From: Limisphaerales bacterium
Lineage (GTDB): Bacteria; Verrucomicrobiota; Verrucomicrobiia; Limisphaerales; UBA11358
Direction of reading: 5' to 3'
Assembly: GCA_027451565.1 (NCBI GenBank)
Contig: DAIDJC010000133.1
Span: 1-8,649, forward strand
Length of the DNA: 8,649 nucleotides
The notes beneath the pieces were generated by a model. The model saw only the letters and a program-made list of their open reading frames with translations. It searched no databases and was not told where the DNA came from. Below, one piece after another: positions 1-6,779 of this stretch (the stretch's first letter is position 1; every line of letters begins with the position of its first letter). The position numbers were made by a program, and so were the translations under genes.

Positions 1-842
1 AAGCCGTCGTGACGGCTGAGCAGGAACTGTAGCGGCGCGGCGCGGTCCGGTCGGCTCAGACCGTGTGCCACCAGCATCACCCACACCCAGCCGGCGTGCA
101 GGCCCATGCTCGCGGCGGTATTGCCCGTGATGGCGCGCACCAGGGCCAACACGACGCCTACGGCCGTGAGGCATAGGAAGGCGTCGGCGATGTCGAGCGG
201 GTGTGCGAACGCGCGCAGCGTTCCGCCGAGCAGCGCCACGCCACTCCACGGACCGAGCGATGCGTGCGCGATGTGAGCGACACCCAGAAAATGCGTCGCC
301 GCGAACACGACCGAGGTGAGTGCGACGGCGGCGAAGGTGCCCGACTCGCGCTCGATCGCCGTGAACATCGCGCCGCGCAGGGCGGTCTCCTCGATCAAGC
401 CCACCGCGAGCCCGCTCAGCAGCCGCTTGGCGATGAGCGCGACGAGCGCCCCGGTGCCGTAGCGCGCCGCCGGCTGCCAGTCGAGCAGTCCGAGCCCGGC
501 CATGCTGCCGGTCACCGCGCACATGGTGAGCACGCCGATCACGAGCGCCAGTGCGAGCTCGCGCAGGTATGCGCGCCGCGACGCGGCGAAGCCGAGACTG
601 CCGCGGTCTGCGAGGCCGAGGCGCCGGGCGAGCAGCAGGAATCCGAGCAGGAAGCCCAGCATGCCGATCCGCTCGCCGATGCGGTGAAAGGGGAAGCCGA
701 TTCGGACCGCGCCCATGAGCAGTCCATTCACAAAGCCATAGCAAATCCCACAACCCAACCCTAAAAAAAACCGGCCCCGATAAGGACGGACAAAAGCCCA
801 GATCTGCCTTAAAAATTGAATCACGCCCCAAAATATGGCCAT
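1..842 (-). CDS. CPBP (CAAX/Abi) intramembrane protease, partial, with an ABC-exporter-like N-terminus (chimeric frame)
   Basis: The frame opens at ATG 842-840, preceded by a GAGG ribosome-binding site about 8 bases upstream, and stays open to the left edge (280 codons, C-terminus missing). Residues ~60-280 are hydrophobic and carry the three CPBP motifs: EETALR (151-156), FAATH (180-184) and HAGW (249-252), with the glutamates and histidines expected of this putative metal-dependent membrane protease family. CPBP proteins act in the inner membrane; known relatives process prenylated or leader-bearing peptides or bacteriocins, but no substrate can be named here. Residues 1-45 (for example FVRPYRGRFFLG, 17-28, and CYGFVNGLL, 34-42) instead resemble the start of an MsbA-type ABC exporter. 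The family switch falls where GC content rises sharply (about 695-722). The CPBP call is strong. Whether the fusion exists in nature is doubtful. Confidence 0.8.
   Translation of the reverse strand, partial: MAIFWGVIQFLRQIWAFVRPYRGRFFLGLGCGICYGFVNGLLMGAVRIGFPFHRIGERIGMLGFLLGFLLLARRLGLADRGSLGFAASRRAYLRELALALVIGVLTMCAVTGSMAGLGLLDWQPAARYGTGALVALIAKRLLSGLAVGLIEETALRGAMFTAIERESGTFAAVALTSVVFAATHFLGVAHIAHASLGPWSGVALLGGTLRAFAHPLDIADAFLCLTAVGVVLALVRAITGNTAASMGLHAGWVWVMLVAHGLSRPDRAAPLQFLLSRHDG
690..725. other. Base-composition and protein-family junction
   Basis: Left of here the sequence is strongly GC-rich with G/C in most third codon positions on the minus strand. To the right it is moderate in GC with runs of A and T (for example the A-run at 762-769). 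The same point separates ABC-exporter-like from CPBP-like protein sequence in one uninterrupted frame. No inverted repeat, target duplication or tRNA is visible at the junction. A mis-joined assembly is the simplest reading; a real recombination junction is the alternative. Confidence 0.6.
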
Positions 843-902
843 TTCACCGCCTCAGGGCGAGCCATTTTGCATCTGTCAATCGTCCCCAAACGTCGCCTTT
901 TC

Positions 903-1859
903 ATGCCCCTCAAACTGCCCCTCAAAAGCTTGACTCTTCCTCCGCCTGCCTTCACTTTCGCAAGTGTTCATCATCCCGTGGATATCAGCATCATCATTGT
1001 CACCTTCAACTCCTCCGGGTGTGTCAACGCCTGCCTGGAGTCCATCACCCGCCAGGTTGGCGCAAGCCACGAAATCCTGGTGGTGGATAACGCCAGCAAG
1101 GATGACACCAGGGATAAAGTCCGGAACTGGCCCTGTCGCCTCATTGTCAGCGCAGAAAACCTGGGATTCGGCAGGGGTTGCAACCTTGGCTTTTCTCAGA
1201 GCCAGGGCCGCTATGCTTTTTTTCTCAATCCTGACGCCTATTTGGACGGCCCAAAAACGCTGGCCCAAATGATCGAACGCATGGACGCCAACCCCTCCAT
1301 CGGCCTTGCTGGGACTTCCGTCCTCTCGCCGGATGGCCAACCCGAAAGCCCGCCGGCATTGGATTACCCCGGCCAGCGGCATCTCCGCCATCCCCTGCCA
1401 CCCTTGCCAGGTCAAATCGCATGGGTAATTGGAGCCAGCATGATCGTGCGCCGCTCACTCTTTGCAGAATTGCAGGGCTTTGATCCCTCTTTTTTTCTTT
1501 ATTGTGAGGAAACCGAACTCTGTCTGCGCATCCGAAAAGCCGGATTCCAGATCGGTTTTTTTCCGGAGATCATCGTCAAGCATATTGGCGGCGCCAGCGA
1601 AACACCCGGAGACCCCTATCAGACTGCTTTCAGAAAAATGCAGGGATTGCTTCGTTTCCGTGAGAAACACTACGCCCCTGCCGACCGAAAACGCCTGGCG
1701 AAACGGGATTTTTATCGCGCCCGCTGGAGGGCGGCATGGAATGGATTCCTGAGCCGGGAAGGAAAATCCTCCGATGCCACGTGGCAAAAAGCCAGGTCCT
1801 ACGCCGCCATCCGTGATGTTTCCCTAAGTTATCTCAAGCAAGGTCTGCCGCCTTCATAG
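903..1859 (+). CDS. Family 2 glycosyltransferase (GT2, rhamnosyltransferase-like)
   Basis: Transfers a sugar from a nucleotide-sugar donor to a growing glycan at the cytoplasmic face of the inner membrane; donor and acceptor cannot be told from sequence. Counted from ATG 903 (318 aa), a GT-A fold opens with DISIIIVTFN (27-36), followed by the nucleotide-binding VVDNAS (60-65), the NPDA form of the DxD metal site (109-112), GASMIVRRSLF (177-187) and the acidic EETELCLR (202-209), and then KHIGG (226-230). These are standard for WbbL-like GT2 enzymes. No membrane segment is seen. The start is uncertain: TTG 816 and GTG 978 are also in frame, none has a good ribosome-binding site, and the proline-rich stretch before residue 25 may be untranslated, which favours 978. 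It is divergent from the ABC-like start at 842 and convergent with the GT61 gene, so a surface-polysaccharide locus is likely. Confidence 0.9.
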   Translation: MPLKLPLKSLTLPPPAFTFASVHHPVDISIIIVTFNSSGCVNACLESITRQVGASHEILVVDNASKDDTRDKVRNWPCRLIVSAENLGFGRGCNLGFSQSQGRYAFFLNPDAYLDGPKTLAQMIERMDANPSIGLAGTSVLSPDGQPESPPALDYPGQRHLRHPLPPLPGQIAWVIGASMIVRRSLFAELQGFDPSFFLYCEETELCLRIRKAGFQIGFFPEIIVKHIGGASETPGDPYQTAFRKMQGLLRFREKHYAPADRKRLAKRDFYRARWRAAWNGFLSREGKSSDATWQKARSYAAIRDVSLSYLKQGLPPS

Positions 1860-2969
1860 ACCCCTGCCCGGGTCAATTTCCAGACTCCGGCATACCATTG
1901 CCACATCCATTTGAAATGGCATTTGATGGCGGCTCGATCCAGCCTGCCCCTGCCCTGTCAGCGCTGCGTGCCTGTGCCCGCAGGCGGCTGCCAAATTCAC
2001 ATAGCAGCGGTTCATGTGACCGGGATGGTTCAATTCCAACACATATCCGCCGGGCGGCATGAAGATCATATTCACCAAACCTGCTCCATGAGGGGCGACC
2101 AGCCATTGTGCCCGGGACATTTTTTGGGCCTGCATGGAAAGGGTCATCCCCGCAGGCACAACGATTTCAAACCCGAGCGCAGCCAGGGACCTTTCCAATT
2201 CCGCCTCATTGGTGAGCGGGCGCCTGCCTTTTCCCTGCCGGGACAAATAAATCCGTTCGCCCTCCTTGCCAGCGCCACCATCAGCCTTGCACAAAAGCGA
2301 TCGTATCCATGCCACTGCCCATCCAGCAGGTTCCTCCACCGGAAACGGCATGGACGGCACCACCAAACTATCATACGAATGCACCCGGCGCTTTTCACAT
2401 CGTTCCAGTTTGCCCGCTGGAATCTTGAGCATCTCCATCATTTCATCCTGAAAAGGCGTGCTTTTGGCCGGCATCAAAACATGGTCAAACTCCTCAAATC
2501 CCGCCTCCATCAGCATTCTCCAACGCGGCAGGCTATCGAGAAGCCAGTGGTAATAGTTATCCGCATTGGCCACCCCCAACAACAGGGCACGGCCCTTGGT
2601 AAAACGCTTCAGCCGGAGACGCCGGCGCGTGAGGAGATAATGCTTTCCCGTTGATTTCCATCCAAACAAGCTCTGAACGCCGCCGATCACATGATCCCCG
2701 GCGGTTGCCGCCAAACGCAGGTCATCTATGATTTTGCCCCCGGGCAATTCCACCACCCGCAACCGGTGGCTGGGATTGGCACAACCGGTGAGTCTTTCCG
2801 AAATATCCACGCAGCGGGCACCGGGAACTTCAGCAGACACACGGTCCAAATCCAGCGGCTCTCCAACCGGGCTCCACATGCAGGGTAAAAACGATCTCAT
2901 TGCAACCCGCCCAGCTTCAAGTTTGAAACATGACCTTGTCAAACCCCAAAATCCAGGGGCAAAACCCAT
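1854..2969 (-). CDS. Family 61 glycosyltransferase (DUF563, capsular-polysaccharide type)
   Basis: A 371-residue protein with the two hallmarks of GT61: NYYHWLLDSLPR at 138-149 and APHGAGLVNMIFMPPG at 292-307, plus IYLSRQ (240-245) leading into the C-terminal nucleotide-sugar-binding half. Family members add xylose, GlcNAc or other sugars to glycans; bacterial ones are common in capsule and exopolysaccharide loci. The specific sugar cannot be assigned. No signal peptide is evident. ATG 2969 follows a GGTGAG-like sequence; ATG 2900 (Met24), just before RSFLPCMW, is a possible shorter start because the first 23 residues have no family character. The TGA stop at 1856-1854 abuts the stop of the convergent GT2 gene, so the coding ends overlap by 6 bp and no terminator fits between them. 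Confidence 0.88.
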   Translation of the reverse strand: MGFAPGFWGLTRSCFKLEAGRVAMRSFLPCMWSPVGEPLDLDRVSAEVPGARCVDISERLTGCANPSHRLRVVELPGGKIIDDLRLAATAGDHVIGGVQSLFGWKSTGKHYLLTRRRLRLKRFTKGRALLLGVANADNYYHWLLDSLPRWRMLMEAGFEEFDHVLMPAKSTPFQDEMMEMLKIPAGKLERCEKRRVHSYDSLVVPSMPFPVEEPAGWAVAWIRSLLCKADGGAGKEGERIYLSRQGKGRRPLTNEAELERSLAALGFEIVVPAGMTLSMQAQKMSRAQWLVAPHGAGLVNMIFMPPGGYVLELNHPGHMNRCYVNLAAACGHRHAALTGQGQAGSSRHQMPFQMDVAMVCRSLEIDPGRGL

Positions 2970-3221
2970 CTCTCACCACCGAGTTGACTCATATTACGTA
3001 AGTGTTGCCGGATTGGGCGGTGGACGGTGAGTCGGGCAATTCCAGTCGGCTTTTGCCACGCTCAGGCATTCTCTTGTCCTTCAAGGGCAGAAACCCAAAA
3101 CAACCACATCGAGCGCACATCATTGGTTGGGTTATCAATGGGACTTTTCTAAAGGGTTTTGACAAATTGATCACCAAACCTTGGCAGGACCAAGGGACAC
3201 GGGTATGCTCAAGCCCATTTT
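2970..3221. promoter_or_regulatory. Divergent intergenic region between GT61 and agmatine deiminase genes
   Basis: These 252 bases separate two divergently transcribed genes and must hold both promoters. A TTGACA box lies at 3159-3164 on the plus strand, but no TATAAT-like box sits at the usual 16-18 base distance. On the minus strand TAATAT (2996-2991) is 21 bases upstream of the GT61 start but lacks a recognisable -35 partner. Open frames here have no family resemblance. No promoter is assigned with confidence. Confidence 0.3.
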
Positions 3222-4295
3222 ATGGTTTCAAAGTTGATTGCAACGGCGGAAACCCCAGCCGCGCTTGGCTTTTCCATGCCCGCAGAATGGGAAAACCATG
3301 AGGCCACCTGGCTGGGATGGCCACACCATGCCTCGGATTGGCCCGGCAAACTGCCTGTCATCCCCTGGGTTTATGGTGAAATGGTCCGCAAAATCGCCGA
3401 GGGCGAAAAAATCAATGTGCTGGTGCGTCATCAGCGGGATAAACTCCAGGCCCAAAATGTGTTCAAAAAGGCAGGCGTGGATTCCCGGCGCATCCGTTTT
3501 GTGTTTCATCCCACCAATCGGGGTTGGACACGCGATACCGGGCCGATCTTTTTAAAAAACAGAAACAAGACTGCCATTGTTCACTGCCATTTTAATGGCT
3601 GGGCCAAATACCCGAATTGGAAAAAGGATGTTCGCGTGCCGGAAACTGCCGCCCGCTTGCTCGGCATGCCGCTTTTTCATGCCATCGCCGGCAAAAAACA
3701 TCTTGTGATCGAGGGCGGCGGAATTGAAGTCAATGGCCGGGGCACCCTCATCTCCACGGAAGAATGCTACCTCCATCCGCGAATCCAGGTGAGGAATCCC
3801 GGCCTGACACGAGCCGGAATGGAACAAGCCTTGAAGGATTCATTGGGCGTGCGCCATATCCAATGGCTTTCCAAGGGCGCCAAGGGCGATGACACCCACG
3901 GGCATATTGACGATATTTGCCGCTTTGTTAATCCTAACACCCTGGTTTTGGTGCGTGAAAGGAATTCGCGCGATGCAAACCATCGCCCGTTGGAGGAAAA
4001 CTGGGACCGGGTCAGGGATTTGCGGCTGGAAGACGGATCCAAACCCCAAGTCATCGAACTGCCCATGCCCACGCCTCTATGCTTCGACAAAGTGCGGCTT
4101 CCCGCCAGTTACGCCAATTTCTACATTAGCAACAGCGCGGTGATTGTGCCAACTTTCAACGATGTCAAAGACCGGACAGCGCTGGGAATTTTGGGTGATT
4201 TATTTCCTGATCGAACAGTGGTGGGAATTCATGCCGTGGACCTGGTTTGGGGATTCGGTTCCCTGCATTGTTTGACACAACAGCAGCCAGCGTGA
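3222..4295 (+). CDS. aguA: Agmatine deiminase (agmatine iminohydrolase, EC 3.5.3.12)
   Basis: Hydrolyses agmatine to N-carbamoylputrescine and ammonia in the cytosol, a step from arginine to putrescine. The 357-residue protein matches the family's usual length and is full-length. It shows PAEWENHEATWLGWPH (20-35), WTRDTGP (102-108), EGGGIEVNGRGT (164-175), THGHIDD (225-231) and the C-terminal GSLHCLTQQQPA, in which Cys350 is the expected nucleophile and His227 with the acidic residues completes the guanidine-modifying site. ATG 3222 places ~19 residues before the conserved start, as in relatives, though no clear Shine-Dalgarno precedes it. The usual partner, N-carbamoylputrescine amidase (AguB), is not in the window. 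The closely related peptidylarginine deiminase family is the only serious alternative, and the QQQPA ending favours agmatine. Confidence 0.93.
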   Translation: MVSKLIATAETPAALGFSMPAEWENHEATWLGWPHHASDWPGKLPVIPWVYGEMVRKIAEGEKINVLVRHQRDKLQAQNVFKKAGVDSRRIRFVFHPTNRGWTRDTGPIFLKNRNKTAIVHCHFNGWAKYPNWKKDVRVPETAARLLGMPLFHAIAGKKHLVIEGGGIEVNGRGTLISTEECYLHPRIQVRNPGLTRAGMEQALKDSLGVRHIQWLSKGAKGDDTHGHIDDICRFVNPNTLVLVRERNSRDANHRPLEENWDRVRDLRLEDGSKPQVIELPMPTPLCFDKVRLPASYANFYISNSAVIVPTFNDVKDRTALGILGDLFPDRTVVGIHAVDLVWGFGSLHCLTQQQPA

Positions 4296-4303
4296 CGGCC
4301 TGC

Positions 4304-4343
4304 ATGTGAGGCCCGGGACCGGGTTCATTTCGGGACCTCACAT
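4304..4343 (+). terminator. Hairpin downstream of agmatine deiminase, possible terminator
   Basis: Arms ATGTGAGG-CCCG (4304-4315) and CGGG-A-CCTCACAT (4331-4343) pair over 12 bp with a single bulged A, eight bases after the stop codon. There is no U-tract directly behind it. A second inverted repeat (AAAAATGT at 4391-4398, ACATTTTT at 4417-4424) ends in T5 and may assist. Placement suits transcript end formation, but the missing U-tract keeps the call weak. Confidence 0.35.
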
Positions 4344-4566
4344 CCACATTATGCTTTCCCTTTGAATCTGCCGGATACGGAAGCCGGCCTAAAAATGTCG
4401 CCGGGTTTTGCCTGACACATTTTTGTGCCAAACCGGGTCGGGTTGAGTGAAGGCGGTTGGCCGCCGGTAAGTTGATTTTTTATTAGCGCTATATTCACAA
4501 CCCCAGCCTCCGGTGACATTTAGCCGTGCGTCAACATGGAGTCAGCCGAAAAAACATTTGCCGCGC
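4344..4566. other. Non-coding stretch before the IS remnant
   Basis: No credible gene is seen on either strand. Apart from the A/T inverted repeat noted with the preceding hairpin, it holds a short palindromic GC motif, AGGCGGTTGGCCGCC (4451-4465), that recurs with one change near 5270, and an AT-rich patch (about 4473-4500). Confidence 0.4.
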
Positions 4567-4784
4567 GGGGTGGAACGGTGGTTTTGAGAATTGACGCACA
4601 AAGCCGTGCGGCGTGGGGCCTTTGTCAGTGTGCAGGACTTGCTTCAGTCCATTGAGGCCCTCCTGTAAGCATGGACAGCAAAAGTCGAAGACACCCTCGC
4701 GAAATGGTGCGTGCCCGCTCCAAACTCGAAGTGATCCAACCCGGCAGCACACTGCCGCGACGTCGGCTAAAGAATAAGGATTAA
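4567..4784 (+). pseudogene. Decayed IS630-family transposase, C-terminal fragment
   Basis: Frame 1 from 4567 reads GVERWF, stop, ELTHKAVRRGAF, then SVQDLLQSIEALL, stop, AWTAKVEDTLAK. Moving one base to the frame beginning at 4704 it continues MVRARSKLEVIQPG and ends at TAA 4782-4784. This order matches the end of IS630/Tc1-mariner-type transposases; the E of VERWF corresponds to the third residue of the DDE triad. Lesions seen: TGA at 4585-4587 where the family has Gly, TAA at 4666-4668, apparent loss of roughly ten codons between the EALL and AWT segments (the usual N-P-x-P-F stretch is absent), and a one-base deletion near 4702. The N-terminal helix-turn-helix region and the first two Asp residues are missing, and no terminal repeats were found. 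It cannot be active. Confidence 0.7.
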
Positions 4785-4870
4785 TGTGTATAACCATTTC
4801 AAGGACATGGCAAGCCCCCGTTTCTTGATCAAAGTGCTTTGAGAGTTTTCGTTCATGGTCTTGGTTGTTA

Positions 4871-4995
4871 CTCACTGGCGCGTGCAGGGTGGGGCGAAGC
4901 CCCGACCGGAGCGCGCCATCACGCCGCGAATGCCGACGGCGACAGATATTCCAGCAACCAGTGCGGCCTCGCTTCGCGCTTCGTTGCAGCCACCA
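4871..4995. repeat. GC-rich structured segment, possible dispersed repeat
   Basis: This block is much richer in GC than its surroundings and contains a tight hairpin, GGGGC-GAA-GCCCC (4891-4903), and other self-complementary runs such as GCGCGCC. It has stops in the sensible frames on both strands. It interrupts the DoxX-like reading frame at its right side, as expected of an inserted repeat. Only one copy is in the window, so repeat status is an inference. A short non-coding RNA or attenuator is an alternative. Confidence 0.35.
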
Positions 4996-5125
4996 GAAAT
5001 TGAGGCGTGGGAAAATACGGGGGCATGATTTGCAGATACATTTCCGGCTTCACGAAATGAAACTTGCCGTCCGCGACAAAGAAAGCCGCCGCCAGCAAGA
5101 GCAAAATGGTTTAAACCAATTTCAT
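4985..5125 (-). pseudogene. Truncated DoxX-like membrane protein start
   Basis: From ATG 5125-5123 the minus strand reads MKLV, stop (TAA), then TILLLLAAAFFVADGKFHF followed by VKPEMYLQIMPPYFP. The last part is the characteristic first-helix and loop sequence of small DoxX-family four-helix membrane proteins. A single change (AAA to TAA at codon 5) would explain the stop. Similarity ends after about residue 45, where the GC-rich block begins and the remaining three helices are missing. DoxX proteins are linked to redox and sulfur metabolism, but this copy is not functional. Translation restart inside is conceivable but would give at most one helix. Confidence 0.6.
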
Positions 5126-5156
5126 CTCTGAAGCTGGCGAGCATTTTCTTGCGCAA

Positions 5157-5342
5157 ATAATTACATTAAATCCATCCGCATTTTGAAAAACATACAAGGT
5201 TTGCTTGCGTATATTAAAACAACCAGGCCGGTCTTGATTTGAAGTAGGGTAACACCCCATGGCACGGAAGCGGTTAGCCGCCTAATGTAATCGCTCTGGC
5301 AAAGATATTTCCTTTGCACACATTTTAAGAGAAAAAAACTAT
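5157..5342 (+). promoter_or_regulatory. Upstream region of the stress gene set
   Basis: An AT-rich 186-base leader precedes the PRC-barrel gene and is the expected promoter site. TATATT (5210-5215) and TTGAAA (5183-5188) are present but 21 bases apart, outside the usual spacing. A 6-bp inverted repeat, GCAAAG (5299-5304) and CTTTGC (5312-5317), lies 25 bases before the start codon and could be an operator or a leader hairpin. GCGGTTAGCCGCC spans 5270-5282. No promoter class can be assigned with confidence. Confidence 0.35.
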
Positions 5343-6740
5343 ATGAAACGAAACTTGCAAATCATCGTCACTGTCTCGGTAGCCTCGGTTCTGGAGTTCT
5401 CGGCTCTGGCTCAAGACTCCTACAATTCCAAAATGGCTGAAAGCCAGTCTCCCCGTCAGAACATGACGCAAGAGAGTAATGACCAGTTGAAAGACACGGC
5501 AAAGGCCAGCGACATCATCGGGATGACCGTCAAAAATAATGAGGGCGAAAAACTTGGCAGGGTAAAAAATCTCGCAGTGGATGTCGAATCTGGCCGGATC
5601 GTGCAGGTGATTATTTCCAGCGGCGGATTTCTCGGCATGGGCGAAACGCTAACGCCGGTGCCGCCGGGCGCATTGCATCATGACATGGGCGAGAAGGTCC
5701 TTCGCTTGGACGCGAGCATGGAATATTTCAATGCCGCACCGAAGTGTGACACTGCGAAGTGGGACGAAGCCACTCAATCCAACCGGGTGAGCGAGGTTTA
5801 TGGTTATTACGGGCAGCAACCTTACTTCCTCCAAGACGGATATGGAGCCGCCAATATGAGTGCGGAATCGTCCAATTCAATGCCCCGCAATATGGATGGC
5901 ACCATCGAAACAGCGGACGGCCGTCCGGCGGAAACAGCGCATAATGTGGAAGTTGCGCGCAATGTCGAGGAGCAAAACGATAATATTTCAACACGCAATG
6001 CAGATGGGACTTGGACGCGGACTGATTACCAGAAAGGCAGCGGAGGAAAGTCGTCATGGTCAAATCTGGGTTATGTCCAGAAGGCAAGCAAGCTCATGGG
6101 CACTTCGGTGAACAATTTGCAGAATGAGAAAATCGGCACGGTGAGGAATTTCATAGTTGATTTAGCGGCTGGCCGTATTGTGGCCGTCATCATTTCATCC
6201 GGAGGATATATGGGAATGGACGGGGAGTTGAGCGCCGTGCCGCCGACCACGCTCACATTCAATTCGGAACATAATGTTCTCCAATTGGACACCTCAAAAG
6301 AAATGCTGGCCAATTCACCGCACTTCAAGTCGAACGAATGGCCCGATTTCAGCCAGCCCGGTTATGCCGGCGGCATTTATAATGCCTACAAAATTGAGCC
6401 TTATTTCAACACTAACGCGACTGCCCAGCAGGACAACACTTCCCGCAATGTGGGTGACCGTGACAGCAGCGCCTTGACGCCGCTCGACCAAGGCAACGGT
6501 CAGGCCGACATTGACATAACCGCGCAGATTCGCAAGGAAGTCATCGCCACGGATGGAATGTCCACGGACGCCAAAAACATAACAATCATCACCATGAATG
6601 GTCATGTCACCCTGCGCGGGCCGGTGGACACCGCCGATGAAAAACGTCAAATCGGGGACATCGCGAATCGCATCGCACAATCCAGTAACGTGGACAATGA
6701 ACTGGAAGTCACGCAGACAACCACCAGCAGTCTTAACTAA
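5343..6740 (+). CDS. Exported protein with two PRC-barrel repeats and a C-terminal BON domain
   Basis: A 465-residue protein beginning with a signal peptide (basic MKR, hydrophobic core to residue ~20, probable cleavage after ALA at 21-23), hence probably periplasmic or envelope-bound. PRC-barrel-like domain 1 spans ~56-125 and domain 2 ~247-317; both carry a GRIV-x-VIISSGG strand (84-95, 278-289). Each is followed ~35 residues later by an aromatic PYF motif (160-162, 353-355), so the duplicated unit is longer than the barrel. The middle (165-240) is low-complexity, rich in N, E, S and T. A BON domain at ~389-457 (VTLRG, 422-426) is of the OsmY/phospholipid-binding kind. PRC barrels mediate protein or RNA contacts and BON domains membrane or peptidoglycan contacts; an envelope-stress scaffold is inferred. 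Preceded by AAGAGAA as a weak ribosome-binding site. First gene of a three-gene run. Confidence 0.88.
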   Translation: MKRNLQIIVTVSVASVLEFSALAQDSYNSKMAESQSPRQNMTQESNDQLKDTAKASDIIGMTVKNNEGEKLGRVKNLAVDVESGRIVQVIISSGGFLGMGETLTPVPPGALHHDMGEKVLRLDASMEYFNAAPKCDTAKWDEATQSNRVSEVYGYYGQQPYFLQDGYGAANMSAESSNSMPRNMDGTIETADGRPAETAHNVEVARNVEEQNDNISTRNADGTWTRTDYQKGSGGKSSWSNLGYVQKASKLMGTSVNNLQNEKIGTVRNFIVDLAAGRIVAVIISSGGYMGMDGELSAVPPTTLTFNSEHNVLQLDTSKEMLANSPHFKSNEWPDFSQPGYAGGIYNAYKIEPYFNTNATAQQDNTSRNVGDRDSSALTPLDQGNGQADIDITAQIRKEVIATDGMSTDAKNITIITMNGHVTLRGPVDTADEKRQIGDIANRIAQSSNVDNELEVTQTTTSSLN

Positions 6741-6779
6741 TTCAGTCACCAATAAACACAATCAAAGAAAGAAAATATT

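Noticed and set aside
201..764. Plus-strand open frame of 187 codons
   Set aside because: Low-complexity R/E/A/H-rich translation opposite the CPBP frame; a GC-rich shadow. The minus strand carries three conserved motifs in order.
1911..2654. Plus-strand open frame of 247 codons
   Set aside because: Lies entirely opposite the GT61 gene, has His/Pro-rich composition and no family motif.
4531..4875. Minus-strand open frame of 114 codons
   Set aside because: Opposite the IS630 relic; the plus strand explains the sequence better.
5260..5275. Sigma-54-like element TGGCACG before the PRC/BON gene
   Set aside because: The -24 half fits, but the -12 half (TTGCW) is not matched at the correct distance.
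6315..6761. Minus-strand open frame of 148 codons
   Set aside because: Opposite the second PRC and BON region; no recognisable domain.
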